Shown one piece after another: positions 52,096 to 62,665 of a DNA stretch of 64,000 bases; position 1 is the stretch's first letter; each line of letters opens with the position of its first letter. Both the position numbers and the translations under genes were made by a program. The DNA lies in the NCBI GenBank assembly GCA_002307135.1, contig DBTQ01000027.1:62001-126000 (forward strand). Direction: 5' to 3'. The DNA is from Bacteroidetes bacterium UBA1312 (GTDB lineage: Bacteria > Bacteroidota > Bacteroidia > Chitinophagales > Chitinophagaceae). The notes beneath the pieces were generated by a model. It saw only the letters and a list, made by a program, of their open reading frames with translations. It did not search any database and was not told where the DNA came from.

Positions 52096-54279
52096 CTATT
52101 GACGGACAATGCTAATTCTGTCAACAAGAAGAGTTGTTCCATCTTTACTTTTGATCTGAACTAAATAAATGCCATTAGGAAAATTTCCTAAATCAACCTC
52201 ACCTTGTATATTTTCTATTTTCCCTGATTCTATTTTTTTTCCATCTAAATTGAATATTTCATACGTTTCATTTATCAAAGATCTATTAGAACACTCGATA
52301 TAGAATTTGCCCGACGATGGATTAGGATAGATAATCATTGATGAGATCGCATTGCTTTCGCTAATTGCACTTGTTGGGAAACAACTAGATCCAGCCGTAA
52401 TTGGTGCATTAGGTTTAAGATTATATTGATATTCCAAAAGAGTAACTCCTGTTGATGTCACACGAATTTTCATCCAACCGTAATAAAAGTCATTTTGAGC
52501 TTGCATCCGGAAACCGACATAACCAACTTGCCCGTCAAGTGCAGTATATGTTGGCGCATATAAAACACCTTGGCTACCACCTACTCTCCAAGTACTTAAA
52601 GAACTAATTGTAGTACCAATTGGCAAAAAAGCAATATTATCACTTGTAGGACTTGTAGTAATTATACCTCTACCATAATTTTCTAAATAGAAGCTACCCG
52701 AATTATACCAAAGACCATAATATCTAGGTATTGAACCGATTGTTTCAAACCGTTTCCAAGAACTCGATGGGGAAACGATTACACCCACAGGATTATCACA
52801 AATATTACTCCAAGGATCATAAAAATTAACTTTGAATGTGTCCCTATAATTTATGATTGTGGAAATTCCTCCACCAAGAATAGCAGCGTTAGTAAATTCA
52901 AATTGGACATTATCTACTGAATTAATTTTTGCATGTAATAATGCATTTCCACTAACTGTAAATATCGCAATTTTCCCTGTCACATCTGTCACTAGAGAAG
53001 CAGTTAAGCCTACAGGCAAACCAGACAAAAGATAATCAATGCCCGCAGTTAATGTGGTATTCAATTTTGCAAACTTTATACCTGCACATGCATAAATCTT
53101 TATAGGAGGTGCTTCAATAGAACCATCATTTTTCTGATCCTCCGATAACTCCTTTTTGGACAAAGCAAAAAATGGTTTGGCATTAACACAGGTATTAGTG
53201 CTTGTTGGACTTATCACTCCTGTCGCTACAAGGTTGTCGTATTGCCATAATGTAGCTCTGGCCGGATGGGTTAATGCTATTTCCATTCTTGTGTTTTGGT
53301 CTATAGTGAAATTCTTGTAACATGTGGAATTATAATCCATATAGTTTTCACCATTTATCAATCCTCCACAACGCACAGCGTTACAACCTGCTGCAGCCAT
53401 ATCTGTGGGTGGAGTATCGGCACAATAATCTCCCACACCAGAACAACTATTACCATCAAATGTGTGTAAGAGATTTAAATAATGTCCTGCCTCGTGAGTA
53501 AATGTTTGATTAAACTCCAAATTATTAAAAGAAGATCCGCCTTTACCTAAGTATGAATAATTATAGACCATTCTGGCAGTGTATGTGTCACTCATTGCAG
53601 AAAATGGATACCAGCATACTCCCGAATTGTTAGTAACATTATCTGCGTACAAGTCATTCATTATGTATATATTGAAATACTTGTAATTATCCCATGCCAT
53701 TGTTTTAATTTCACTATCCCAACCTGTTCCATTGCCTAATCCAGATTGCTTGTCCTGATAATAAATAATTCCAGTAGTCGGATTGCCCTTTGGATCAATA
53801 CTCGCTAATGCAAATCGAATTTTAGTATATGATTTTATCGCAGAAAAATTAGTATTTACAGTCCCATAGTCTAAATCTTTACCTGCAAAAGTGATGTTTA
53901 AATCATTGATGGCATAATCAATCTGACTCTTGGGAACTCCTAAACTACCCGCAGGGTGAAAAACATGAAAAACAATGGGGATAGTAACAACACAAGAGGT
54001 GTCAGGTAAGGCTCCAGTAATTTTAGTTATGCTTTTAGATACATTGCTTTTCCGTTCAAAAGAGTCAAATTCCATAGCATATTTTTGCCTCAGCATATCC
54101 AATTCTGCTATTTCTCTGGAGATTCCATTATCCTCTGATAGTAGTGGAGTATGATTAGGTTCAAAATTTTCATTTTGAGCTTTACAGTTAATGCTAAGTA
54201 TAATAGCTATTATTAATAATGATATTTTTTTACTACATTTCAAAAAATCAATTTGTACATTTGTAAAGTTCATAACCAT
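52096..54279 (-). CDS. secreted M43 (pappalysin-like) zinc metalloprotease with T9SS sorting domain
   Basis: The 727-residue protein has an N-terminal signal (ISLLIIAIILSINCKAQ). A protease domain follows with zinc site HEAGHYLNLLHTF at about residue 265 and Met-turn ENYMDYNSTC. Family Cys clusters (CSGVGDYCADTPPT) are present. After a beta-rich middle region the last 85 residues are a T9SS sorting domain (IIYPNPSSGKFYIE ... FPNGIYLVQIKSKDG). It should be an exported endopeptidase. The start is probably Met3 (MNFTNVQ). Confidence 0.92.
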   Translation of the reverse strand: MVMNFTNVQIDFLKCSKKISLLIIAIILSINCKAQNENFEPNHTPLLSEDNGISREIAELDMLRQKYAMEFDSFERKSNVSKSITKITGALPDTSCVVTIPIVFHVFHPAGSLGVPKSQIDYAINDLNITFAGKDLDYGTVNTNFSAIKSYTKIRFALASIDPKGNPTTGIIYYQDKQSGLGNGTGWDSEIKTMAWDNYKYFNIYIMNDLYADNVTNNSGVCWYPFSAMSDTYTARMVYNYSYLGKGGSSFNNLEFNQTFTHEAGHYLNLLHTFDGNSCSGVGDYCADTPPTDMAAAGCNAVRCGGLINGENYMDYNSTCYKNFTIDQNTRMEIALTHPARATLWQYDNLVATGVISPTSTNTCVNAKPFFALSKKELSEDQKNDGSIEAPPIKIYACAGIKFAKLNTTLTAGIDYLLSGLPVGLTASLVTDVTGKIAIFTVSGNALLHAKINSVDNVQFEFTNAAILGGGISTIINYRDTFKVNFYDPWSNICDNPVGVIVSPSSSWKRFETIGSIPRYYGLWYNSGSFYLENYGRGIITTSPTSDNIAFLPIGTTISSLSTWRVGGSQGVLYAPTYTALDGQVGYVGFRMQAQNDFYYGWMKIRVTSTGVTLLEYQYNLKPNAPITAGSSCFPTSAISESNAISSMIIYPNPSSGKFYIECSNRSLINETYEIFNLDGKKIESGKIENIQGEVDLGNFPNGIYLVQIKSKDGTTLLVDRISIVRQ

Positions 54280-54332
54280 CTATTGATTTAAATTCCAAGA
54301 AAACAAAAGAATATTAATTAGTCTAGTATAAA

Positions 54333-54371
54333 AATATTGGGATTAACTCGTGAAGAACTAATCCCAATATT
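54333..54371 (-). terminator. terminator of the PQQ-dehydrogenase-like gene
   Basis: A perfect 13-bp stem (54333-54345 with 54359-54371) holds AATATTGGGATTA. It is homologous in sequence to the terminator at 58074-58113. Confidence 0.8.
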
Positions 54372-54400
54372 TTATCAATTCGCAATATCTTTCAAAATAT

Positions 54401-57400
54401 TTAGTTCTTTGTGAATTTTTGTACTTTGACATCTCCATTTTTGAGAGCCACCTTCATAATGTACATTCCGGAAGGATAATTACTAATATCAATTGTAGTG
54501 ATATTGCCAGTAGCGATATATTGTTGCATTAATCTCCCTTGCACATCAAAAATTTGACCTGATACAATTAAATCAAATGACGGAGCTGAAACTAAAATCT
54601 TATCAATAGCTGGTACTGGAAAAACCACAACAGAACTAAGCAACTCTTCAATATTACCTTCTTCTGTTTGTTTCATTGTTGCTCCAGTAGAAGAGTTTCC
54701 AAATATGTGCATCTCTGAAATATTACCATATCCTCCATTAGGGGACAAATATCTAAAATAGCGAGCATTAACCCCAATAAAGTTATTTGCAGTAAGGATA
54801 TATGTAGTCCAATTCAAACTATTAGGTATTGTGTATAAAGTAACCGGATTTGAAAAAGTAGCATCTGCACTTATTTGAAATTTACCGCCTTGCATTCTAC
54901 TCCCCCAACCGTTTCTTGGTGTAAAATTGACACATGTAATTTTCTTTGTTGAGCCGAAATCCAAACCTACCCATTGACCATCAGCAGACTGTCCCTCAAA
55001 ATAATCGTTTATATTATAATTAAATACTACTCCTGCATTATTTGATGGATCATTTGAATAAGTACCTATAATAGTACCCATTAATTCTACATTGGTATTT
55101 ACACATGTAGAAGCTATATTAAAAACAGTTGATGTTGTTGTGAAAAGACTTATTCCCGCTACATTACACCATCCTCCATCAGGAGATAGATACCTAAAGT
55201 ATCGGGCAGAAACACCATTCATTGAATCACTTGTAATATAATAATCAACAAAACTAAGGTTTGCATCGGCAGGAATTGTATATATAGTAATTGGATTAGT
55301 AAAATTAGAATCGCTACTTATTTGAAATTTACCCCCTTGCATTCTATTTGCCCAACCATATCTGGGTCTATATTTAATACAACTTATTTGAATAGGAGAC
55401 CCAAAATCTAATCCGGCCCATTGACCATTAGCTTCTTTTGCATCAAAAAAAGTATTTGAATCATTATCAAAGACTTTATCTTTTGTAGATTGTAAATAAT
55501 TATTGAAATCGCCCATTGACCCGATTATATGCCCTCCAGAAACTTGAACTGATGAACTATTGTTACAAGATGATCTAGCACTAAATTTGGTAGAACCAGA
55601 AATATTAAAATCAATATAAATAGGTCTTGCAGCATTATATTGATCATTTCCAATTTGAATTAAAGCAACTCTAGCACTACCCAGTGCACCTGTAAATGTT
55701 ACTTTTCCCGTTTGTATATCAACATCAATAGGTCCATCATTAATTTTGGTATAAGCTATATTTAATCCTGACGAGGCAGAAGCTTGTAACTGATAAAATA
55801 GTTGATTGGAAAGGTCAATATTTACAATCGGATTTGTTAAGCTTGGTGTTGCAATAATTGGATTTGACACTGCAATCATTTGGTTCATTAAATTATTACA
55901 TGTCTGATATATTGGCTTTGATATTTTTGTAACAGCTCCATTTTCATCTGTAACTTCTAAATTAACCTCTATCCAATATATACTGCCTGTGTTACAACCT
56001 CCTTCTGGTACAATTTGTGTATTTATATTTGAACCATTCATTTTTGAGCCATAATGAATGTGATTATTATGATGAAAATCAATAGTCCAAGAATATGTTA
56101 AATTAGTTGCATTGGTATGATCATCAGTTGCGGCTGCATTTAATGTAATATTTACTGATGGTATCGTTGAAGAACTATCAAAAGTAATACTCTCTAATTC
56201 ATTTGTAGAACCTGTTTTTTTAATAGATATAGTATTAATAACAGGTGGATTGTTATTAATCTGAATTTTTGCAGTAGTAGAATCTTTTTGGGATTTAGAA
56301 TTTGTTACTACTAGTGACACATTTCTATAATCAACATTAGAATTTGCTATTATATATGTGTGTATTGGATTTATTAAAGTTGATGTTGTACCATCTCCAA
56401 AATTCCAAAGATACGATAAGGATAGATTATCAGGATCATAAGATTGGTTTCCGTAAAAATTCACTGTATTATTAGTATTACTTAAGTAACTAGTATTACT
56501 TTTAATCGAAGCGACTGGATTTTTATCCTGACTTAAAACTAATTTGCTTATAGCTCCATCACTATAAGAAACTGCATATATATAACCATCATTAACATTA
56601 GTATATAAACAAATCGCTTGAGAAAGTTGTGCAGCCTGAAAAACCGATTTAGGTTGATCGAACATAGTATGTCCATTATTATCTTCCTGAAAAGAAATAC
56701 CTATAACAGCTTGTTTGGTATAATCCGCAACTAATACTATATTATCTAGTATATGTTGGTATTTATCAGGTACTTCTCCTTCAGGATAAAATGTATTCCC
56801 TGTAGACGCATTCCCAACTGTTACGTCACTAACACCAGTCGGAAAACTAACAGATGTTTTAATGTTATTAATTTTCAATTTACTTATTTTATCTACATTA
56901 GTGGCGTGTCCCCATGAAAATATTGGAAAATTGAATATAGTTGTATTATTTGCTGGAAGTGGGTATTGAATTATATTGTTAATATATGCTAATTCAAAAG
57001 CTTCATAATAAGGCCAACCTCCATTATTCCCTGATTCGTATAATGAGACTTTCTCCCACCGATTTTCACCTGTTTCACTTGTCAAAAATTTACCCGGACT
57101 ATTTACAGGAACACCTTGAGTAACACATGTTACTCTAAATGGATTTCTTAATCCTTTTACAAAAGTTCTTGACTTAGCACTTCTCGGGAAATTGACATCA
57201 TAGAAGGGATTTGAACTTATCCCGTTCCCAGTACTCTTATTAATTCTTAATATTTTACCAGAAAGAGAGCTATCTAACTGTGCTCTAAACTGCATTGCAG
57301 ATTTTTCTGTTGCAGTAATAAATCCCCTACTTTGAGCAAGAGCCCCCCCATAAGAATCTCCTAATGAGCCATCCCCTACAGACAGAATCAAAGTTCCGTC

Positions 57401-57943
57401 AGCACCAAACAAACAAGAACCCACACCATGTGTCGAGCCAACAATCGCTGGACCATCTCCGATTATCCCTCCTAAAAGAATTGTTCTTGAGTTTGCCACA
57501 ACTGATCCATTAGATAAGGTATATCTAGTGCATCTTGCTTGAGTAGGTGAAGCCATGTCATAAGAAGTAATATCAGAGGGGAAAAATTCTTTTGGATCTA
57601 CAACATACCATAGATAGATATATCCATTACTTGAGAAATCTGGGTCTAATGCAAACCCAAGCAGTCCATGATCATCTCCTCCGACAGGACTTAGAACTTC
57701 TTGAGAAATATCTAATAATGTACTCACATTTTTTGTTGTTGCATCTATTTTTTTAACAACTCCGTCTTTCTCCCATACGTAAGCGTTACCCTGTACATCA
57801 AAAACAATTCCTACAGGATGATAAAACCCCGTCTTATAGGGTTGGAAAACTAAATTGGTAATAGGAGCAGCTCCTAAATTTTGTTGCGCTTTTGATGACA
57901 AACATAAAAAGAATAAAATTGGGAATATAATTATATTTTTCAT
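54401..57943 (-). CDS. secreted PQQ-dependent sugar dehydrogenase-like protein with PKD, two discoidin-like and T9SS domains
   Basis: The 1180-residue protein has a signal (IIIFPILFFLCLSSKAQ) and a glucose/sorbosone dehydrogenase-type beta-propeller (DDHGLLGFALDPDF, VKGLRNPFRVTC, ENRWEKVSLYESGNNGGWPY). A PKD domain (NQSYDPDNLSLSYLWNFGDG) follows. Two tandem discoidin/F5-8C-like modules share YG/GW..RMQGGKFQIS and ARYFRYLSP. The last 97 residues are a T9SS sorting domain nearly identical to that of the protease at 58141. It may oxidise or bind sugars at the cell surface; catalytic residues were not verified. Confidence 0.85.
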   Translation of the reverse strand: MKNIIIFPILFFLCLSSKAQQNLGAAPITNLVFQPYKTGFYHPVGIVFDVQGNAYVWEKDGVVKKIDATTKNVSTLLDISQEVLSPVGGDDHGLLGFALDPDFSSNGYIYLWYVVDPKEFFPSDITSYDMASPTQARCTRYTLSNGSVVANSRTILLGGIIGDGPAIVGSTHGVGSCLFGADGTLILSVGDGSLGDSYGGALAQSRGFITATEKSAMQFRAQLDSSLSGKILRINKSTGNGISSNPFYDVNFPRSAKSRTFVKGLRNPFRVTCVTQGVPVNSPGKFLTSETGENRWEKVSLYESGNNGGWPYYEAFELAYINNIIQYPLPANNTTIFNFPIFSWGHATNVDKISKLKINNIKTSVSFPTGVSDVTVGNASTGNTFYPEGEVPDKYQHILDNIVLVADYTKQAVIGISFQEDNNGHTMFDQPKSVFQAAQLSQAICLYTNVNDGYIYAVSYSDGAISKLVLSQDKNPVASIKSNTSYLSNTNNTVNFYGNQSYDPDNLSLSYLWNFGDGTTSTLINPIHTYIIANSNVDYRNVSLVVTNSKSQKDSTTAKIQINNNPPVINTISIKKTGSTNELESITFDSSSTIPSVNITLNAAATDDHTNATNLTYSWTIDFHHNNHIHYGSKMNGSNINTQIVPEGGCNTGSIYWIEVNLEVTDENGAVTKISKPIYQTCNNLMNQMIAVSNPIIATPSLTNPIVNIDLSNQLFYQLQASASSGLNIAYTKINDGPIDVDIQTGKVTFTGALGSARVALIQIGNDQYNAARPIYIDFNISGSTKFSARSSCNNSSSVQVSGGHIIGSMGDFNNYLQSTKDKVFDNDSNTFFDAKEANGQWAGLDFGSPIQISCIKYRPRYGWANRMQGGKFQISSDSNFTNPITIYTIPADANLSFVDYYITSDSMNGVSARYFRYLSPDGGWCNVAGISLFTTTSTVFNIASTCVNTNVELMGTIIGTYSNDPSNNAGVVFNYNINDYFEGQSADGQWVGLDFGSTKKITCVNFTPRNGWGSRMQGGKFQISADATFSNPVTLYTIPNSLNWTTYILTANNFIGVNARYFRYLSPNGGYGNISEMHIFGNSSTGATMKQTEEGNIEELLSSVVVFPVPAIDKILVSAPSFDLIVSGQIFDVQGRLMQQYIATGNITTIDISNYPSGMYIMKVALKNGDVKVQKFTKN

Positions 57944-57967
57944 AAATATACTATTTAATTATTAAAT

Positions 57968-58072
57968 TAATACTATTAGTGTTGATGATCTCGTTTTCAA
58001 GACAATACTTAATTGTAAATAAGTAAACCTTATCATTGCCCTCCATAGAGCTTGCGCATTTGCGCACGATAC
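57968..58072 (-). pseudogene. N-terminal remnant of a serine-protease paralogue
   Basis: On the minus strand this stretch aligns with the start of the mature protease encoded at 58141-59745: LYGG-GNDKVYLFTIKYCLE against LYGGNGKAYLFTARHCLE. The catalytic His is changed to Tyr, the frame is shifted and stops occur. It lies between the protease's terminator and the start of the next gene. Confidence 0.65.
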
Positions 58073-58073
58073 C

Positions 58074-58113
58074 AAATATTGGGATGAGCTCGTGAAACAC
58101 CATCCCAATATTT
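58074..58113 (-). terminator. terminator of the serine protease gene
   Basis: A perfect 13-bp stem (58074-58086 with 58101-58113) with CATCCCAATATTT lies 28 bases after the stop and resembles that at 54333-54371. Confidence 0.8.
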
Positions 58114-58140
58114 AACAATCCACATTACCTTCCCAAACAC

Positions 58141-59745
58141 TTAGTTTTTTGTGAATTTTTGTACTTTGATATCTCCATTTTTGAGAGCCACCTTCATAAT
58201 GTACATTCCTGAAGGATAATTACTAATATCAATTGTAGTGATATTGCCAGTAGCCGGATATTGTTGCATTAATCTCCCTTGCATATCAAAAATTTGGCCT
58301 GACACAATTAAATCTGATATCGGTTCTGAAACTGAAATCTTATCAGTAGCTGATGTTGGGAATACCAAAACAGAACTAAGTGGTTCTTCAATATTACCAC
58401 CTTGAGCTTGTTTCATTGTTGACCCAGTAGAACCGTCTTTAAAATACCACTTCTGATTGTTATTGCCATTGTAAGTCCATTGTATCACTTTTGCTCCCGC
58501 CGATGTTGAGCCACCATTAACGTCTAAGAAAAGACCTGAATTCACGTTCTCGATAAAATAACTATTATCGCCATCTCCAGTTGGTATCAAACGAAATCTT
58601 TGATTTTTATCATTCGGGTAAGTTCTTCCTGCATAAGTTTTAACATCAGCTCCTGCTGAAGTTGATGCATCTGGTATTTCCATTAAAAAACCATCCATTT
58701 GATGTGTGAATTTATAAAATCCATACTCATCAACACTTAAATACCAACGATTAGTACTCCTCATATTATCTTCTGAATGAGGGGTACAATTGGTACAATT
58801 AAATTCATAACCAGGATCTCTATCTATATTTTGTTGAACAACATTACACCAACATCCGCCATTACCAATATTGTAATTACTGTTTTTAGACACAATATAC
58901 TTTGCTCCATTAGTTAAACGTTTAAACTCGCCGTATTCCATCCCATTCATATATTTCATACTAGTGTTGTTAGAATCCAATATATTCTGTATTTTATTGC
59001 CATCTACACCATTATTCCAACCAGAAGAAAACTTAGAAACAACTTCTACAGGATTAAGTCCATCTGCCAATACAGGATAATCAGAAGTAGCATAACCCGA
59101 AATTATTGTTCCCACCACTCTATGATTTTGATCAAATAAAGGAGACCCTGATGAACCTCCAGTCACACCTTGATAACCATTAGCTGTTCTCGACATAAGA
59201 ACATGCATATTCAAATCCGTAGATGAAAAAACTATTGGGGGGATTGTGTAGGTGGCTATTTTAGTTGGTCGAAGTCCGGGATGAGCAATATTAACTCCAG
59301 ATAATGGTGCCACATCAACAGCATTCCAACCCGAAAGATATACCCCACCTCCAATACTTGACAAATCTGATTGAACTTCTGCTAACGAATAATCAAGATT
59401 GGATGTAGACATCGATTTTGCTACCATTTTTAATTTCACTGAAATGGTAGTATCTCTCGGATTATCAACACCACCTCCACAAGTTGTATTCTCATGATTA
59501 AACCTCAAACTACTATTGAACACCGTACCGATGGTCTCTGTTTCGAGACAATGTCTAGCAGTAAATAGGTAAGCCTTACCATTACCTCCATAGAGCAAAC
59601 TTGCCGAACCATAGCCTCCTATATCTATGACTGATCGTTTTTCTTTTTGCCAATTTGCTCCTTCTGAACAATTGATATCAACTTCTTGCGCTTGCACATT
59701 TGTGCACAACACTAATAAGCCACCCATTAAAATGTACTTTTTCAT
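58141..59745 (-). CDS. secreted trypsin-like serine protease with ricin-B lectin and T9SS domains
   Basis: The 534-residue protein has a signal (ILMGGLLVLCTNVQAQ). A chymotrypsin-fold protease of the lysyl endopeptidase kind follows, with catalytic His in YLFTARHCLETE, likely Asp in STSNLDYSLAEV and Ser in GVTGGSSGSPLFD. A ricin-B-type lectin lies at about 270-440 (QRFRLIPTGDGDNSYFIENV, NNNQKWYF). The C-terminal T9SS sorting domain runs from about 450. It should be a secreted protease that binds glycans. The sorting-domain DNA is repeated at the end of the neighbouring gene. Confidence 0.9.
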   Translation of the reverse strand: MKKYILMGGLLVLCTNVQAQEVDINCSEGANWQKEKRSVIDIGGYGSASLLYGGNGKAYLFTARHCLETETIGTVFNSSLRFNHENTTCGGGVDNPRDTTISVKLKMVAKSMSTSNLDYSLAEVQSDLSSIGGGVYLSGWNAVDVAPLSGVNIAHPGLRPTKIATYTIPPIVFSSTDLNMHVLMSRTANGYQGVTGGSSGSPLFDQNHRVVGTIISGYATSDYPVLADGLNPVEVVSKFSSGWNNGVDGNKIQNILDSNNTSMKYMNGMEYGEFKRLTNGAKYIVSKNSNYNIGNGGCWCNVVQQNIDRDPGYEFNCTNCTPHSEDNMRSTNRWYLSVDEYGFYKFTHQMDGFLMEIPDASTSAGADVKTYAGRTYPNDKNQRFRLIPTGDGDNSYFIENVNSGLFLDVNGGSTSAGAKVIQWTYNGNNNQKWYFKDGSTGSTMKQAQGGNIEEPLSSVLVFPTSATDKISVSEPISDLIVSGQIFDMQGRLMQQYPATGNITTIDISNYPSGMYIMKVALKNGDIKVQKFTKN

Positions 59746-59788
59746 TGAACTTATTTGTTTTTTATTATGAATGAATAAATTATCTCAA

Positions 59789-62581
59789 CTAATGCTTAAT
59801 TAACTTTACGGTAGTGATTACCACATTATCATCCAGAACCTGTACAACATATACGCCTACAGGTAGCGTAGTGATATTGATAGACTGTGCCACATTGAGT
59901 ATTTTTTCTTCCGCAACTGTTTGTCCATAAAGATTACAAATACGAACCACTTCTCCTTGCTCCACACCCAATATTGTTATGTCTGTTTTAGCAGGATTAG
60001 GAATAAGACTAATATCTCTTACCTCGGTACAATTTGCTTTTACCCTAATAGTTTGACTGTAGTTAATACTACTATTGCTATTGACCATTTTAAGTCGGTA
60101 ATATGCAGTTACTTGGTTAGGGATGTTAATGCTGTATGCACTGTTACTTCCTTTTATAGGTTGCTGGGCTACAGAGTTGTAGTTACGAGCATCTGAGCTT
60201 TTTTCCAACTCATAATGATCCATGTTGCTTTCAACTCCTGATGTCCAATTAATGTTGGCAATACATCCATTACTATAGCCACTGAAACTAAGTAATTCAA
60301 CTGGCAGTACTGAGCAATCGACAAATGGACCAGATTTAGCAATAAGAGTATCTGTACAACCCGTTACATTACTAATAAGAGTAACTGTATATACACCTAA
60401 GTCTGTCGTTACTACAGGGTTTAACGTAAGTGTATCTCCAGTATAGGTACTACCATCGGGTTTTGTCCATATATATGTATAAAAAGGATTAGGGTAAGCA
60501 TAGAATTTAGTAACGCTACCTATGCAACCCGACCCTTGAGTGTTAAGTGGAGGCATGAGTAATTTATCCAATGATACGCTGCGCGTACTACTATTGCCAC
60601 AACTATCCGAAATACGATAAGTATAAGTGCCAATCGTTGGTACTGTAAAATATGGACTATACTGTATTGCTGCTGTATAACCACCCGGCCCAGACGTGAT
60701 TTCGTATTTATAAGGAGGGATACCTTGGTTTGGATTCGGTATTGCAACGGTATGTATATCAGTACCACAACGGCTCATCAACACATTGTCGAGCAAGGGG
60801 AAGCTGTAAGGGGGGATAACAATAGTATCATTGAAATAGGTGCATTGACCATTGAGAGTTGCACTATTGTTCCAATCAGCAATACCGGTTAGAGTTCCGC
60901 TCGAATTTTTATCAAATGCAACAATGTATGTACCACTTGGAACATTAAAGAGCGTATCGGTAGTTTCTCTTAATGTACCATAAAGACTTCCCGAACTAGT
61001 ATAAACATTATTATAAGTAAATAGATTAGACGCTACCGGACTTTGATGATTTCTCCATATCTTGTTTGCATTAATACATCCTTTGGTAAATTGTGCTCTA
61101 TCTGTATAAGATGCAACATCTGCAGGAGTAATAATTACTGTTGAAGTATCTGTATGTCCACAAGAATCAATATGTGCAATGCGATAAGTTCCTACAGCAA
61201 GATTGGTAATAAAATTACGCTGTAAAACACCAACAGTGCCACTTGCTACATTTGGTAGCACAAATGGATAGGTATAAGTTCCTGCAGTTACATTCCACTT
61301 CCCCTTATTCGTAATTGCAGCCCAACCCGCAGGACCAGATATGACAGTGCTCGTTATTGTTGCCCCCCAGGTAGAGCTGAAATCAAATGCTACACCTGCT
61401 GTAGAATCTTGACAAGAATATGGTCCTTTATATACATTAACTGTAGGAGTGGGAACATTCCAAGTAAAGGCATAATCATAAGTAGTTCCGCAAGAATCCA
61501 CCGTATGTATGGTATAGTTTCCGGGAGGGAAACTACAGAACTTAGGATTGGCATTAGTAGTTGAATCAATGATAACACCTAAAGAGTTTTTGAGGTAGTA
61601 TTTGGGAGCAATAAAGTTTAAGGGTGGGCTTGAAGGAGGGCTTGTATTAGGATCCTGAATAAGATAACATTCATTGCAACTTAATATAGCAGCATGAGTA
61701 GTAATAGAATCTACCGCAGTATGATTAGTAACATTTAATGTTTGACCACACCCATCAACAACATTAACATTAAAAGAAGTATTATATCCTTTTATTAGGT
61801 GCAAGTTTGAAGTATAGAATGTAGATCTACTGCCACCTAATGTACCCAAAGTATCGTAGGAAGTATCTCCATATGACGTAGTTTGTTTTACCCAAATTGG
61901 AGGTACTCCAGAAAAGTTCCACGGCACTCCATTGATCGTAAATGAATCACAAGCCACTTTTGTATGGGGTATAAAACCACTACCAACGTATGCCTGCAAT
62001 GTATAAGGGCTTGCATCGGGTATGGTAAATGTTCTTGTTTGAAAATTGCTACAAGAATCATATACCCGCATAGTGTAAGTGCCCGGCAATACATTATTAA
62101 ATGTATCACTAGCCTGCAAACCTCTTATTGTCGGTGATGGGGCAATCAGCTCGCACGAATAAGGAAGTCTACCTCCTGTAATATGACCAATAATTTGAGC
62201 AGTAGCCGCACCTGGACAAATAGGAGATGTAAATGTAGGTGTAAAGCTATGAGTTGCATAACTGCCTGCTATGGTAAAAGTACTGGTGGTCAATGTCGCA
62301 GCCATATCTTTGACACGCAGTGTGTAGGTACCTGGTGGTAAAGCCGAAAAGAGGCTATCTGTCTGATCGGCACGAGTTATTGGACCAGCTGTGAGTGCAT
62401 AAATATAAGGGCTCGTACCAGCTGTAGCATGTCCAATAGCTGTTCCAGAACTGGAACAACGACTCTCTGTAACATCGACACTACTAATAGCGACTTGTGC
62501 CAAAGCCTTTATACTCCCAAGAGTGAGTAATACGCAAATTGGTAAAAATTTCGAGTATTTCATTTTTTTCATTTTTTTCAT
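59789..62581 (-). CDS. SprB-repeat-like surface protein with T9SS sorting domain (930 aa)
   Basis: A signal (FLPICVLLTLGSIKALA) is followed by repeated beta modules of the SprB kind (G.SPYIYALT...LPPGTYTLRVKD; LPYSCELI...VLPGTYTMRVYDSC; PPYKYEITSG...TYTYRISDSCG). These recur in gliding adhesins of Bacteroidota. The LPVELLSFSGYS module and a T9SS sorting domain (LIPNPAKTDITI ... LPVGVYVVQVLDD) end the chain. It is the cargo of the second LytTR / LPLSDRLYV cassette and corresponds in position to the 1647-residue protein at 5645. Confidence 0.87.
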   Translation of the reverse strand: MKKMKKMKYSKFLPICVLLTLGSIKALAQVAISSVDVTESRCSSSGTAIGHATAGTSPYIYALTAGPITRADQTDSLFSALPPGTYTLRVKDMAATLTTSTFTIAGSYATHSFTPTFTSPICPGAATAQIIGHITGGRLPYSCELIAPSPTIRGLQASDTFNNVLPGTYTMRVYDSCSNFQTRTFTIPDASPYTLQAYVGSGFIPHTKVACDSFTINGVPWNFSGVPPIWVKQTTSYGDTSYDTLGTLGGSRSTFYTSNLHLIKGYNTSFNVNVVDGCGQTLNVTNHTAVDSITTHAAILSCNECYLIQDPNTSPPSSPPLNFIAPKYYLKNSLGVIIDSTTNANPKFCSFPPGNYTIHTVDSCGTTYDYAFTWNVPTPTVNVYKGPYSCQDSTAGVAFDFSSTWGATITSTVISGPAGWAAITNKGKWNVTAGTYTYPFVLPNVASGTVGVLQRNFITNLAVGTYRIAHIDSCGHTDTSTVIITPADVASYTDRAQFTKGCINANKIWRNHQSPVASNLFTYNNVYTSSGSLYGTLRETTDTLFNVPSGTYIVAFDKNSSGTLTGIADWNNSATLNGQCTYFNDTIVIPPYSFPLLDNVLMSRCGTDIHTVAIPNPNQGIPPYKYEITSGPGGYTAAIQYSPYFTVPTIGTYTYRISDSCGNSSTRSVSLDKLLMPPLNTQGSGCIGSVTKFYAYPNPFYTYIWTKPDGSTYTGDTLTLNPVVTTDLGVYTVTLISNVTGCTDTLIAKSGPFVDCSVLPVELLSFSGYSNGCIANINWTSGVESNMDHYELEKSSDARNYNSVAQQPIKGSNSAYSINIPNQVTAYYRLKMVNSNSSINYSQTIRVKANCTEVRDISLIPNPAKTDITILGVEQGEVVRICNLYGQTVAEEKILNVAQSINITTLPVGVYVVQVLDDNVVITTVKLIKH

Positions 62582-62665
62582 TTTAAAATTTTAGAACTTC
62601 ATTATTATTAACCTTCAAAAAAGTGTTCATTAGTTGGTTATTATTGTCTTATTCTGTTTCATTAT

